Notes: generated from the letters alone by a model not told the origin. Positions 9,834 through 18,968 are shown, counted from the stretch's first letter. The stretch is 64,000 bases of DNA from Psychrobacter pacificensis (GCF_900101915.1 NZ_FNAL01000001.1:186001-250000), one strand, 5' to 3'. Numbers and translations: made by a program.

Positions 9834-10532
9834 TCAGCCACCGAGTTGATTGAGTCCTAATGCCAGCACCAAACCAATAGCAGTGCTGATACCCGCCCAA
9901 TGGTTGCCATCTTTAAATGCAGAAGGAAAAACTTCTGTCGCTAATGAAGCAATCACCGCCCCTGCGGCAAAACAGTCAATTGCACTAATTACTGCATCAT
10001 CGACATCTTTGAGAAGCATTTTGCCAATAATAGCTGCTAATGATAATAAAATAGCTGCACCAATCCATAGCATGAGTATTTTTTTGTGACTGCTACCACC
10101 ATCGCGCATTTGTTTGGCACCGCCTGCGGCTTCTGGGAGGTTTGATAATAAAATAGACCCTGCTAGTGCCGCGACTTGTAAAGCGTTACCACCAATCAGC
10201 GCGACGCCAAGCGCTAAGTTTTCTGGGATACCATCAAGCGTAATAGCAGCAAGCAAACCTGCCCCGCCTTTGTTTTGCATTTTTTCATCAATCAGATAGT
10301 CAATAGCCGTAAAGACCACTGCGCCTAACACGGTAAAGGCGACAGTCGTCCACAAACCACTCTCGCCAATCGCAGGTTGAATCATCTCAAGTACCACTGA
10401 GCTCATGAGCGCACCACCTGCCAGCGCAAGCAGATTGCCTTGTATCCAGTCAGGCATGTAACCGTATAGACCCCACAATGCACCAATAACGAGTGCGCCT
10501 GAAACCACAAGAATAATGGCAAATACCAACAT
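9834..10532 (-). CDS. ZIP-family divalent metal transporter
   Basis: A 232-residue integral membrane protein with about 7-8 hydrophobic segments. Helix IV carries ITLDGIPENLALGVAL, matching the ZIP-family DGIPEN/G metal-site motif, and the next helix carries SNLPEAAGGAKQ, matching the second 'E..GG' motif. Such proteins import or export Zn2+, Fe2+ or related ions across the inner membrane; this one is shorter than ZupT (about 257) and resembles the 'ZIP family zinc transporter' group in environmental gammaproteobacteria. Metal specificity cannot be read from sequence. No Fur or Zur box was identified in the 166-bp upstream gap. Confidence 0.85.
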   Translation of the reverse strand: MLVFAIILVVSGALVIGALWGLYGYMPDWIQGNLLALAGGALMSSVVLEMIQPAIGESGLWTTVAFTVLGAVVFTAIDYLIDEKMQNKGGAGLLAAITLDGIPENLALGVALIGGNALQVAALAGSILLSNLPEAAGGAKQMRDGGSSHKKILMLWIGAAILLSLAAIIGKMLLKDVDDAVISAIDCFAAGAVIASLATEVFPSAFKDGNHWAGISTAIGLVLALGLNQLGG

Positions 10533-10698
10533 AAAATGCCTCGATACTTTTAATAAGTTTTAATAATTCTGAGTAATGTATGTTGATACGATGAATGGCG
10601 GTGAGATCACATCGTATTTGATAATAATGCTATCACACGATGTGACCCATGCAATCTCCTCAAGATTAATCACGGCTTAAATACGCTCAGACGTAGTA

Positions 10699-11331
10699 TT
10701 ACATAAACGGCAACTTGGTGAATATTTGCAATATCGTGGCATTGACGATATCGACAAAGAACGCACCAACCATTGGGACGATTAAGAAGGCTTTTGGCGA
10801 GGGGAGATAGCGATCCGTGACAGCTTGCATATTGGCAATCGCTGTCGGGGTAGCTCCCATACCAAAACCGCAATGTCCTGCTGAGAGTACTGCCGCGTCA
10901 TAGTCTTTGCCCATGACTTTAAAGGTAATGAGATAGACGTAGATAATCATGATGATGGTCTGTACGATCAATATGACCAATACAGGCCCTGCCAAATCCG
11001 TCAACTGCCACAGCTTCAATGACAGTAACGCCATTGCCAAAAACAGACTCAAAGACGCATTACCAAGTACATCAATCGAGCGATCAAACATCTCAAAATT
11101 GAAGACCATCGTTAACACATTGCGAATGATAACGCCTCCTGCCAGTGCCCAGACAAACGTCGGTAGCTCAAACCATGTGCCCTCAGCCACGAGCGTCATC
11201 CCATCGGCAAAAGCCAATGCCCCTGCAAATAGCGCTAATGTCTCGATAGTAGAGGATGCCGTGATAAAGCGCATGCTATCGGGTCTCTCAAAGATGTCTT
11301 TATTACTCCCTGCAGTCTCCTCGTCATTTTT
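10699..11331 (-). pseudogene. gltS: gltS sodium/glutamate symporter, 3' half only
   Basis: The frame encodes the C-terminal half of GltS (full length about 400 aa): FELPTFVWALAGG, LGNASLSLFLAMALLSLKLW, GKDYDAAVLSAGHCGFG, ATPTAIANMQAVT and VPMVGAFFVDIVNA are all family landmarks. Coding similarity continues upstream of the first ATG (11274) through residues DIFERPDS, which align with the 'FEKPD' linker of E. coli GltS, but hits an in-frame TAA at 11334-11332. The 5' half is missing, and the stop codon of the barstar gene lies just 3 nt further up. A deletion or insertion joined barstar to the middle of gltS. A 191-aa remnant could be made from ATG 11274, but it lacks half the carrier and is unlikely to transport. 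Confidence 0.85.
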
Positions 11332-11337
11332 TTACCG

Positions 11338-11742
11338 TTAAGTGTCATTCTTAAAGGGCACAATAATCCACAGTTGCGGCTTACCAAAGTCGCTATAAGC
11401 ATCTTCGATAATGCTTTTAAAAATAGTGAAGTCTTCGGTGTTTATCTTTTTTATTACCGTCAAATCAAGCACTAAGTGCTGCACATCGCTGTCTGTCAGA
11501 CAGTCCCATGCACTGTCCCAATTGTGTGAAAAATAGCTGGGGAAGTGGCAGGCACGCGCCAGACTCGTCAATAGCGTGGTTTTGTCCAGTGTGTCACACG
11601 CAGGTATGGTAACAGCCTGAGTAGGAATGACGGCAGATAGCGCTGTACCGTTTTGGTTAATGGGGTCTTGACTGACATAGTGGATGGCTTGGCTCGTATC
11701 TTTCTGATTCATGGCTTTTTGACTAATATCCTTTGGTTTCAT
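11338..11742 (-). CDS. Barstar-family ribonuclease inhibitor
   Basis: Cytosolic inhibitor predicted to bind and neutralise the ribonuclease encoded immediately upstream. The C-terminal 85 residues show the barstar core: a strand and helix, then CHFPSYFSHNWDSAWDCLTD (the barstar FP.YFG.NWDALWDCL motif with the acidic residue used for nuclease binding), then a strand and a final helix-strand ending QLWIIVPF. The N-terminal 50 residues are polar and variable. The start is placed at ATG 11742 because it follows the stop of the nuclease gene by one nucleotide, with GAGG about 9 nt upstream, so the two are translationally coupled. A longer frame starts at TTG-like codon 11775 inside the nuclease gene and is less likely. 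Confidence 0.85.
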   Translation of the reverse strand: MKPKDISQKAMNQKDTSQAIHYVSQDPINQNGTALSAVIPTQAVTIPACDTLDKTTLLTSLARACHFPSYFSHNWDSAWDCLTDSDVQHLVLDLTVIKKINTEDFTIFKSIIEDAYSDFGKPQLWIIVPFKNDT

Positions 11743-11743
11743 A

Positions 11744-12487
11744 TTAGGGTACCTCAAGCTTTTGAAAACTGTCATAATGATCGACGGTTAAGTAATAAAC
11801 AGTGGGCGGGCGACCACCTGTGACGATACGCCTTGCACCGCGATGGGAGACGCCAGGGGTGGGTACGGTGTATTCACGGTAATAGCCTTGCGATTGTGCT
11901 GGCAGTCTGCCTTCACGGTTATAAAACGTCGTGCCGTCCTTATTGGGATAAGGGTATGGCCCGCCTTGTTGAATCAGCGCAATCGTCTTATCGACTTGTG
12001 CATCGCCTGTGATGCTAGTGGTCGCTGTGTCAGTTGTGGCGACTTGACTGGTATTGTCAGACGTATACTGAGATAACGTCGAGCCTAAATCGCCAAAGAA
12101 GTAGACAGCGACAGCGATAATGGCAATGAGGCTAAATAGGGTACTGCCTAGGCTTCTCTTGTTGCGAGAGCTATTTTGACGAGTGTTTTGATGGTTGCGA
12201 TTTGAGGGCCGGCTGTGATTATCTCGTTTGCTATTATTGGGCATCTGCCTTGGTGTATTTGGTGCAGTATCTGGTTCAATGCTGAGTACGGCTGACGTCA
12301 CTTTGGTGGCACGCAATTGGTTTTTATCATTACGACTACTCGTGAAATAGACACGTCGACCAACCGCTATCGGCTCCGCCAAACTTACTTTGCTAATATG
12401 AAAAAACACGTCTTCATCTTGATCATCGACATCGATAAAGCCATAGCCTTTTTCGTGATTCCAATGTTTAATCTTGCCGCTTTGCAT
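11744..12487 (-). CDS. Cold-shock domain - transmembrane - RNase Sa/T1-type ribonuclease fusion
   Basis: A 247-residue three-part protein. Residues 1-68 form a cold-shock (OB-fold) domain with RNP1 KGYGFI (13-18) and RNP2 DVFFHIS (26-32). Residues 80-112 are a basic Arg/Asn-rich linker. Residues 113-133 form one hydrophobic membrane helix. Residues 165-247 match microbial guanyl-specific ribonucleases of the RNase Sa/barnase class: GPYPYPNKDGTTFYNREGRLP, YYREYTVPTPG with catalytic Glu205, RGARR with Arg216 and Arg220, and DHYDSF with His237. The positive-inside rule predicts the cold-shock domain in the cytosol and the nuclease outside. The barstar gene follows after 1 nt, which supports active nuclease. 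Role (nutrient RNA degradation, competition, RNA control in the cold) is unknown. RBS AAGGAG precedes ATG 12487. Confidence 0.88.
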   Translation of the reverse strand: MQSGKIKHWNHEKGYGFIDVDDQDEDVFFHISKVSLAEPIAVGRRVYFTSSRNDKNQLRATKVTSAVLSIEPDTAPNTPRQMPNNSKRDNHSRPSNRNHQNTRQNSSRNKRSLGSTLFSLIAIIAVAVYFFGDLGSTLSQYTSDNTSQVATTDTATTSITGDAQVDKTIALIQQGGPYPYPNKDGTTFYNREGRLPAQSQGYYREYTVPTPGVSHRGARRIVTGGRPPTVYYLTVDHYDSFQKLEVP

Positions 12488-12543
12488 GGTGGCACCGCTC
12501 CTTATTGTTTAGATGTCCGTAATATAGATAGCTATGATTATCA

Positions 12544-12573
12544 TAAAAAAACGCCAGCACAATGGCCGACGTT
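12544..12573 (-). terminator. Probable terminator of proA
   Basis: On the minus strand an imperfect GGCCA...TGGCG hairpin (arms about 12563-12567 and 12552-12556) is followed by a run of seven T residues, 37-65 nt past the proA stop. Confidence 0.5.
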
Positions 12574-12609
12574 CTCAAACGCTCGATTCAATCATGAATA
12601 CAGATTTAG

Positions 12610-13911
12610 TTATGCACGTACTTCACCATGACCATAGACGATCCATTTTTGCGAGGTCAGTCCTTCAAGACCCACTGGGCCACGCGCATGGATTTTGTCC
12701 GTTGAAATACCAATCTCAGCACCAAGACCATATTCAAAGCCATCAGCAAAACGGCTAGAAGCGTTAATCATCACGCTTGCTGAGTCCACTTCACGAATGA
12801 AGCGTTGCGACTTGGTATAGTTGTCCGTGATGATGACATCGGTATGATGGCTGCCATGTGTATTGATATGTTCAATCGCCTCATCGATACCGTCGACGAC
12901 TTTTACCGCAAGAATAGGGGCAAGATATTCTGTATCCCAGTCCTCAGAGGTAGCAGCAGACAAGTGACCGTTTAAGGTGATCACATCGGCCAAGATACTC
13001 TCAGCACTTTCGTCAACACGCAGTTGCATGGCATCATCGGCCTCGATAATGGCAGTGGCAATCTTTGGTAATAAATCTTTGGCGATAGAGGCATCAATCA
13101 GCAGCGTCTCCATCGTGTTGCACGTACCATAACGATGGGTTTTGGCATTGACACTGACTTTGATGGCAATCTCAGGATCCGCATCGCTATCGATAAAGGT
13201 ATGGCAGTTACCATCTAGATGCTTGATCACAGGGACGCGGGCGTCGTTGCTAATACGCTCAATCAGACCTTTGCCGCCACGCGGTACGATGACGTCCACA
13301 TATTCAGTCATGGTGATCAGCTCACCAACGGCAGCTCGATCGGTCGTTTGCAATACTTGAACGCTGTGCTCAGAGAGATCCGTCTGACTGAGACCTTTTA
13401 TGATGCATTTGGCAATCGCTTGATTGGATTCAAACGCTTCAGAGCCACCGCGTAAGATGATGGCGTTGCCTGATTTTAGTGCCAGTGAAGCAGCTTCTAA
13501 GGTTACGTTAGGACGCGATTCATAAATCATGCCAACGACGCCCAGTGGCACACGCATTTTGCCCAAATGAATCCCTGATGGCTGATAAGTCATATCCGTC
13601 ACTTCGCCGATTGGATCAGGCAGGCTCGCCACGTCTTTTAGGCCTTGGAGCATAGCGTTGAATCGTGCTTCGTTTAATTCCAAGCGATCGAGCAGAGCGC
13701 TATCAAGCTCGTTTTTGTGACCGTTGTCCATATCGATTTTATTGGCTGCCAAAATATCTGGCTTGGCATTGACTAGCTCATCATGAATGGCCATGAGTGC
13801 TGAGTTTTTGTCGCCTGTGTTGGCTGCCGCGAGCGCACGAGAAGCGGCTCTGGCTTGCTTGCCAACAGACTGCATGTAGGTGGTAATATCCGTCGTATTT
13901 GCTTGACTCAT
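12610..13911 (-). CDS. proA: Gamma-glutamyl phosphate reductase
   Basis: Second enzyme of proline synthesis: reduces gamma-glutamyl phosphate to glutamate semialdehyde with NADPH. The roughly 433 residues match the ProA/aldehyde dehydrogenase fold: [34 protein letters not shown], the catalytic cysteine in [14 protein letters not shown], and the C-terminal [15 protein letters not shown] motif. The start is set at ATG 13911, with AGGAG 9 nt upstream; an in-frame TTG precedes it. No proB is adjacent. A small hairpin (CGCC/GGCG, about 13954-13967) lies in the presumed leader and may be fortuitous. Confidence 0.96.
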   Translation of the reverse strand: MSQANTTDITTYMQSVGKQARAASRALAAANTGDKNSALMAIHDELVNAKPDILAANKIDMDNGHKNELDSALLDRLELNEARFNAMLQGLKDVASLPDPIGEVTDMTYQPSGIHLGKMRVPLGVVGMIYESRPNVTLEAASLALKSGNAIILRGGSEAFESNQAIAKCIIKGLSQTDLSEHSVQVLQTTDRAAVGELITMTEYVDVIVPRGGKGLIERISNDARVPVIKHLDGNCHTFIDSDADPEIAIKVSVNAKTHRYGTCNTMETLLIDASIAKDLLPKIATAIIEADDAMQLRVDESAESILADVITLNGHLSAATSEDWDTEYLAPILAVKVVDGIDEAIEHINTHGSHHTDVIITDNYTKSQRFIREVDSASVMINASSRFADGFEYGLGAEIGISTDKIHARGPVGLEGLTSQKWIVYGHGEVRA

Positions 13912-14275
13912 CAATTATTCTCCTTATGTGATATCAGTTTTATATAAATAAAAGCGCCTAAAAAGGCGAAAATTTAGCAAAAAATCAGTTTTGAATGCCT
14001 ATTTAGCGGTCCATAGGTCATTATGCTATTTAACATAGAGGAGATTGCGGCGATAGTAAAGATGATTTTGTGAACAGAACCCGCTTTACAAAGCATCAAA
14101 GTGACTTTACAAAGGGTTGCTTCAAATATTTTGTGAGCTGTGTTTACGTGCCTTTAACAGAACTGCGCTGTAAATACTAAGGTAGCTGCGATGTATCATC
14201 AGTATAGTAGGCACTAAGAAAACGGCACTATCAATAAATGACGCTGAATCATATGACAAGTAATGGAGAATAACG
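13912..14275. other. Divergent intergenic region between proA and a small lipoprotein gene
   Basis: 364 bp without a credible ORF. It contains a short GC hairpin in the proA leader at about 13954-13967 and otherwise AT-rich sequence. No promoter could be assigned with confidence. Confidence 0.4.
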
Positions 14276-14581
14276 ATGACGATTAAAAACACGACATACA
14301 AAAACTGGATGACGGTTGGCTTGGTTGCAGGGGTGCTTGCGCTCAGTGCTTGTAGCAAAGACGAGACACCAATGGAGACGCAAGCGGATACAAGCGTTGA
14401 CGCTCAAACCAGCGTTGAAGAGAATGCAACCGCAACTGCGAGTAGCTCTGATGACATCGCCGTTGCTAGCGCCGATGACGGTATGGCTGTCAGTACAGGG
14501 GATGATGTGGCTGTGGCAACCGCAGATGATGCAGAAGTACTGGATGGCACCGAAGATTCAGAGCATGTATCGACGTACTAA
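14276..14581 (+). CDS. Small acidic lipoprotein, hypothetical
   Basis: 101 residues. It has a signal peptide with a type II cleavage site (VLALSAC, Cys about 26), so it should be lipid-anchored. The mature part is very acidic and made of near-repeats of Asp/Ala/Val/Ser (DDIAVASADDGMAVSTGDD and similar), with no catalytic motif. Function is not recognisable; such acidic disordered lipoproteins recur in Moraxellaceae. GGAG lies about 9 nt before the ATG. It is followed by a strong terminator, so it is probably monocistronic. Confidence 0.7.
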   Translation: MTIKNTTYKNWMTVGLVAGVLALSACSKDETPMETQADTSVDAQTSVEENATATASSSDDIAVASADDGMAVSTGDDVAVATADDAEVLDGTEDSEHVSTY

Positions 14582-14671
14582 GTTTTATGGCGCGCCAAAC
14601 GCTATGATAGTGTGTTGGTCAATATAGCATTATCAGATAAAACAACGCCTGGCACGCGAAAGTGATAAAAT

Positions 14672-14706
14672 AAAGCCCAGAGCGATAAATATGGTCTGGG
14701 CTTTTT
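14672..14706 (+). terminator. Terminator after the small lipoprotein gene
   Basis: Stem AAAGCCCAGA (14672-14681) with TCTGGGCTTT (14695-14704), followed by TTT. Confidence 0.85.
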
Positions 14707-14823
14707 TGTGCCAGTCAGTTATCCAGTACTGATTAACTGACTGGTTAAACACAAGATTTGCCTTTTTACTGTGTAATAAGAGACAATATGGCATTTTTCT
14801 CTTGGCCTGCTCAGGCGTAGCAT

Positions 14824-14853
14824 TAGCATAATAATGCTATAGATACTTATACT
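14824..14853 (+). promoter_or_regulatory. Candidate promoter with overlapping palindromic operator
   Basis: A perfect 6-bp inverted repeat TAGCAT-AATA-ATGCTA (14824-14839) sits where the -35 would fall for a TATACT -10 at 14848-14853, about 67 nt before the ABC ATPase start. The palindrome spacing resembles small repressor operators (ArgR-like geometry, though not its consensus). Regulator unknown. Confidence 0.4.
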
Positions 14854-14919
14854 ATATATACGGCTCTTATTTATTTTTATTCGTGTTTTCACTCATATTT
14901 ATTGGAAGTCTGCTGAACC

Positions 14920-15717
14920 ATGCTTGATACTGCAAAAAAACCAACTCGGCCTATCGCCCTAGACTTACAAGACATCCATAAAAGTTATGGCTCATTAGAG
15001 GTGCTCAAGGGAGTGTCTTTGACGGCCTATGATGGTGATGTCATCTCTATTTTGGGCTCATCTGGCTCAGGTAAATCAACCTTGCTGCGCTGCATTAACT
15101 TGCTTGAAAATCCCAATCAAGGTCGTATCCTGATCGGCAATGAAGAGCTGATGCTAAAACCTGCTAGATCAGGTGAGCTGCAAGCGGCGGATGTTAAGCA
15201 GTTAGAGAGCTTGCGTGCTCGCGTTGGGTTCGTCTTCCAAAACTTTAATTTGTGGCCACATAAGACGATTTTGCAAAATATTATTGAGGGTCCAACGCAG
15301 GTTCTCAAGATCAAAAAAGCCCAAGCGATCAGTGATGCCGAAAAACTGCTCGACAAAGTCGGTTTGCTCGATAAAAAAGACGCTTATCCAGCGAACTTAT
15401 CTGGTGGTCAGCGTCAGCGGGTTGCCATTGCGCGCGCGCTTGCCATGCAGCCGCAAGTGCTATTATTTGATGAGCCAACCTCGGCGCTAGACCCTGAGTT
15501 GGTCAATGAAGTACTTGCTGTCATGCGAGAGCTGGCAGAAGAGGGTCGCACTATGCTGATCGTCACTCATGAGATGCGCTTTGCCCGTGAAGTATCAAGC
15601 AAAGTGGTCTTCTTGCACCAAGGGGTGGTTGAAGAGATCGGCACACCTGAGCAAATCTTTGACAATCCTACCTCCGAGCGCGTCAAAGATTTTATGGCCT
15701 CGCATCGTCCGCACTAA
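14920..15717 (+). CDS. Polar amino-acid ABC transporter ATP-binding protein (ArtP/HisP/GlnQ type)
   Basis: Cytosolic ATPase that powers amino-acid import. The 265 residues contain Walker [10 protein letters not shown] (46-54), the Q-loop [12 protein letters not shown], signature [15 protein letters not shown], Walker [14 protein letters not shown] and the switch His in IVTHEM. The NLWPHKT stretch after the Q-loop is typical of Art/His-type subfamily members. The gene heads a locus with three binding proteins and two permeases. The exact substrate (arginine, histidine, lysine, ornithine or others) is not decided by the sequence. Confidence 0.93.
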   Translation: MLDTAKKPTRPIALDLQDIHKSYGSLEVLKGVSLTAYDGDVISILGSSGSGKSTLLRCINLLENPNQGRILIGNEELMLKPARSGELQAADVKQLESLRARVGFVFQNFNLWPHKTILQNIIEGPTQVLKIKKAQAISDAEKLLDKVGLLDKKDAYPANLSGGQRQRVAIARALAMQPQVLLFDEPTSALDPELVNEVLAVMRELAEEGRTMLIVTHEMRFAREVSSKVVFLHQGVVEEIGTPEQIFDNPTSERVKDFMASHRPH

Positions 15718-15858
15718 TCCTGTCCAAGCTATAAATCAGATGGTGGTAGCGCCCTACCGACTTTACCGCCATCGAATCCTATCAAATATAAAAATCACTA
15801 TACCGTAACTATTGTTTATCCTTTATTGCCCAATAGTCACGGTGAGTATGCAAAACGT

Positions 15859-15887
15859 TTGTTTTTGATTTTTTACTCAGGTATTAT
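15859..15887 (+). promoter_or_regulatory. Candidate sigma-70 promoter upstream of first binding protein gene
   Basis: TTGTTT (15859-15864), a 17-nt spacer, and TATTAT (15882-15887), in the 300-bp gap between the ATPase gene and the first binding-protein gene. The -10 is good and the -35 mediocre. The rest of this gap (15718-16021) shows no ORF or terminator. Confidence 0.35.
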
Positions 15888-16021
15888 CAAAAGGTTTATA
15901 GTCGGCCAATTTTAACGGCTGTCCATTATTCTGCTATCTATATTGCTTGTCTGTCAGGGACGTCAGAGAACAAAGTATCAGAACCCCATATCCATACCCA
16001 TCAGAATTTAAGGAACATATG

Positions 16022-16819
16022 ATGTCGAACGCTCGTCTATTGTGGTCATCGATGACCATCTCTGCTGCGCTCATGCTAAGCGCTTGTAGCCAACCTGCCG
16101 ATGAAACTACCGAAGCCAGTGCCGATGCACCTGCCGCAGAAACGACTGGCAAAACCATCCGCATTGCAACCGAAGGCGCTTATCCTCCGTTTAACTATAC
16201 CAATGCTGATGGCAGCTTGAGCGGTTTTGATGTCGATGTTGCCAATGCTTTGTGTGAGCAGATGCAAGCCAACTGTGAAATCGTAGCGCAGGATTGGGAC
16301 GGTATTATCCCAGGTCTATTGGCACAAAAATATGATGCCGTTATCGCCGGTATGTCAATCACGGCTGAGCGCCAAGAAAAAGTCGATTTCAGCGAGCCGT
16401 ATTTTGCCAATACGATGGTATGGCTCACCAACACTGATGGCAGCTTTGATCCAATGGCGATCCAAAACGTCACGCTTGGCGGTCAGCGTTCTACCACGCC
16501 AGGCGCTTATCTACAAGATAACTACGAAGGCAAAGATGGCAATACCGTTCAGCTATATGACAACTACGACAATGCCTACTTGGATCTAAAGTCTGGTCGT
16601 AGCGATGCAGTATTGGCCGAAAAAGTCTCTGCCAAATCATGGCTCGCTGACAATAAAGAAGGTTTCGGTATCGTTGGTGATGAGATTGATAACGATGACA
16701 ATATTGCTATTGCCGTGCGTAAAGGTGATGGACTCAAAGCGGAGTTTGATAAAGCATTGAGCGAAATCCGTAGCAACGGTGAGCTTGCCCGTCTTGAGCA
16801 GCAACACTTTGGTCAATAA
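16022..16819 (+). CDS. Amino-acid-binding lipoprotein of ABC transporter, copy 1
   Basis: Extracytoplasmic solute receptor of family 3 (SBP_bac_3), about 266 residues. Type II signal peptide with lipobox LSAC, then an Ala/Glu/Asp-rich tether. The mature fold begins IRIATEGAYPPFNY and continues with GFDVDVANALCEQM, QDWDGIIPGLLAQKYDAVIAGM, RQEKVDFSEPYF and a C-terminal NGELARLEQQHFG. The start is set at the ATG pair 16019/16022, behind AAGGA; an upstream in-frame extension from 15947 lacks a Shine-Dalgarno and would spoil the signal peptide. It is the first of three tandem paralogs. Confidence 0.9.
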   Translation: MSNARLLWSSMTISAALMLSACSQPADETTEASADAPAAETTGKTIRIATEGAYPPFNYTNADGSLSGFDVDVANALCEQMQANCEIVAQDWDGIIPGLLAQKYDAVIAGMSITAERQEKVDFSEPYFANTMVWLTNTDGSFDPMAIQNVTLGGQRSTTPGAYLQDNYEGKDGNTVQLYDNYDNAYLDLKSGRSDAVLAEKVSAKSWLADNKEGFGIVGDEIDNDDNIAIAVRKGDGLKAEFDKALSEIRSNGELARLEQQHFGQ

Positions 16820-16948
16820 TGACTCACTAAAGATTGCTGCGAATACGCGCGCCACTGACAAGTACTGAGTAAGTGGCGCTCAATAAGGCATCAAGCAGCA
16901 CGTAATAAGTGACGATATGGCTGGTAACTATATTAAGGAATAATAGGT

Positions 16949-17866
16949 ATGACACTTTCAATAACATCACTAATGACCTCATCAATGAGCAAAAAAGCAT
17001 TGTGGATTGCGCCATTCAGCGCCGCGATGCTAATGCTAGCAGGTTGTAACAACAGCTCAGCACCAGCAGAAAGCGCTGAAGCTGATACCGCGACTGAAGC
17101 ACCTATGAACATCAAAATCGCGACAGAATCAAGCTACAAGCCTTTTAGCTACACAGATGCTGATGGCAAACTGATCGGCTACGAGATTGAGTTGGTTGAC
17201 GCATTATGTGCACAAATGAAAGCAGAATGTGAAGTCATCTCTCAAGATTGGGATGGTTTGATTCCAGGGCTTAACGCACAGAAATTTGATGCCGCCATCG
17301 CTGGTATGTCAATCACCCCTGAACGTAAAGAAGTGGTCGACTTCAGTGACCCTTACTTCCATAGTGGTATCATCCTCATTGGTAAAAAAGGCGACGATAT
17401 CAGCATCGATTCGCTCAAAGGTCAACCAATCGCTTCACAGCGCTCTACCGTGGCCTCACAGTATCTACAGGACGAGCACGCGGATGCTGATATCAAGCTA
17501 TATGATACTCAAGACAATGCCTATTTAGATCTAACCTCAGGTCGTGTGCGCGGTATGATGTCTGATAAAGTCACTGGTATTGACTGGCTAAAAACAGACG
17601 CCGGCAAAGACTATGAAGTAAAAGGTGATGAGATCAGCAGCGACGATGATGCAATGGGTATTGCATTCCGTAAAGGCGATCCATTGGTTGCTAAATTTAA
17701 TGCGGCATTGGCTGAGCTAAAAGACAACGGCACTTATGATCAAATCACTGGCAGTTACTTTGGTACCAGCTCGACCGCTGCGGCACAAAAAGCAGTCGTG
17801 ACAGATGGCGTCGATGAAGTCATAGTCGTTGAAGAAGACGCACCAGCTGAAGCGGCAACGAACTAA
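16949..17866 (+). CDS. Amino-acid-binding lipoprotein of ABC transporter, copy 2
   Basis: 305 residues with a lipobox LAGC about 33 residues in, then an acidic tether and an SBP_bac_3 fold: IKIATESSYKPFSYTDADG, GYEIELVDALCAQM, DWDGLIPGLNAQKFDAAIAGM, KEVVDFSDPYF. The C-terminus carries an extra acidic tail of about 30 residues (DEVIVVEEDAPAEA) absent from copy 1. AAGGA lies 9 nt before ATG 16949. It is clearly paralogous to its neighbours but differs in the ligand-site loops, so it probably has a different amino-acid preference. Confidence 0.9.
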   Translation: MTLSITSLMTSSMSKKALWIAPFSAAMLMLAGCNNSSAPAESAEADTATEAPMNIKIATESSYKPFSYTDADGKLIGYEIELVDALCAQMKAECEVISQDWDGLIPGLNAQKFDAAIAGMSITPERKEVVDFSDPYFHSGIILIGKKGDDISIDSLKGQPIASQRSTVASQYLQDEHADADIKLYDTQDNAYLDLTSGRVRGMMSDKVTGIDWLKTDAGKDYEVKGDEISSDDDAMGIAFRKGDPLVAKFNAALAELKDNGTYDQITGSYFGTSSTAAAQKAVVTDGVDEVIVVEEDAPAEAATN

Positions 17867-17934
17867 GACGACGTCTTCTGCATAGACCGTTATTTTGAAA
17901 AGTGTTGTTTACCCAAGAAAACCCAAGGATGATC

Positions 17935-18864
17935 ATGAGCAATCACTGTGTTCCAGTCCGTGCTACGACTGGCAAATCTATTATTAGCGCTATGACGAGC
18001 AGTCGTCTATCTGTGCCATTGCTCGCACTGGCGACTATTTTTACCATCGCTGGCTGTAGCAATAGCCAAGAGAATGCGGCCGATACCAGTTCTGATACGA
18101 CCGAAATAAAGGCAACTAAGGATGACGTACTTCGTATTGGTACGGAAGGGGCGTATGCACCTTTTAACTATACCAATGCGGATGGGACACTGGGTGGTTT
18201 TGACGTTGAGATAGCCAATGCCATCTGTGCCGATATGCAGGTGACTTGTGAGATTATGGCGCAAGACTGGGACGGTATTATTCCTGGTCTAAAAGCCGGT
18301 AAGTATGATGCGATTGTCGCGGCGATGTCCGTTACGCCAGAGCGTGCAGAGCAGGTTAGCTTCACTGATCCATACTTTAGCAATACCCTGGTTTTTTTGG
18401 CCAAAAAAGACAGCAGTTTTGACCCTAGTAACCAAAGCGACATCGACGCTCACTCGATTGCCGCACAGCGCTCGACCATCTCATCACAGTGGCTTGAAGA
18501 CACATATCCAAACGCTGACATGAAGCTTTATGATACGTTGAGCAATGCGTTTTTGGATCTAGGATCAAACCGCGTCGATGCGATGATCTCTGATAAGTTG
18601 CCTGCGATAGAGTGGCTGAGCTCTCCTGCTGGTAGTAAATATGCACTAAAAGGTGACGAGATTGATATCAATGATAACTTTGCGATAGCAGTACGCCCAG
18701 GCGATCCGCTACAAGCAAAGATCAATCAATCTTTAGCCAATATAAAGGCCAATGGTACGTATGACAAAATCAATCAACAGTATTTTGCTATACCAGAATC
18801 TGCGATGCAGACCTCAGATGCAGACACGCCTGAGCAGCCAGTCGCAGAGACCGCCGGTCAGTAA
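17935..18864 (+). CDS. Amino-acid-binding lipoprotein of ABC transporter, copy 3
   Basis: About 309 residues from ATG 17935, with AAGGA 5 nt upstream; an in-frame GTG at 17902 gives an unnecessary extension. Lipobox IAGC follows a longer N-region. Fold landmarks: LRIGTEGAYAPFNYTNADG, GFDVEIANAICADM, QDWDGIIPGLKAGKYDAIVAAM, AEQVSFTDPYF, NGTYDKINQQYF. It is closer to copy 1 than to copy 2 in the opening strand. A short acidic C-terminal tail follows. The terminator at 18934-18968 separates it from the permeases. Confidence 0.9.
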   Translation: MSNHCVPVRATTGKSIISAMTSSRLSVPLLALATIFTIAGCSNSQENAADTSSDTTEIKATKDDVLRIGTEGAYAPFNYTNADGTLGGFDVEIANAICADMQVTCEIMAQDWDGIIPGLKAGKYDAIVAAMSVTPERAEQVSFTDPYFSNTLVFLAKKDSSFDPSNQSDIDAHSIAAQRSTISSQWLEDTYPNADMKLYDTLSNAFLDLGSNRVDAMISDKLPAIEWLSSPAGSKYALKGDEIDINDNFAIAVRPGDPLQAKINQSLANIKANGTYDKINQQYFAIPESAMQTSDADTPEQPVAETAGQ

Positions 18865-18933
18865 TTTTACCAGCTGCACGCTACGGCTTTCATAAGAAAG
18901 GTTTATAGCCAATAACAGTTGATTGTTTCTTAA

Positions 18934-18968
18934 TAAAAGGATATTACCATGATGGTGATGTCCTTTTT
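18934..18968 (+). terminator. Terminator between binding-protein and permease genes
   Basis: Stem about 18936-18949 (AAAGGA...TACC) with about 18955-18966 (GGTGATGTCCTTT), then TTTT. It would let binding proteins be made in excess over the membrane subunits. Confidence 0.75.

Larger units (their letters stand above)
14582..14919. other. Intergenic region with terminator and promoter of the amino-acid ABC locus
   Basis: Holds the terminator at 14672-14706 and the inverted repeat plus -10 element at 14824-14853. No further coding potential was seen. Confidence 0.5.

Noticed and set aside
14824-14839. Palindrome TAGCAT-AATA-ATGCTA considered as an ArgR box
   Set aside because: It has similar spacing but differs from the TGAAT/ATTCA arms at key positions, so no regulator is named.
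15947-16021. Upstream extension of the first binding-protein gene
   Set aside because: Poor start context and it would place 24 polar residues before a standard lipoprotein signal; the AAGGA-ATG at 16019/16022 fits better.
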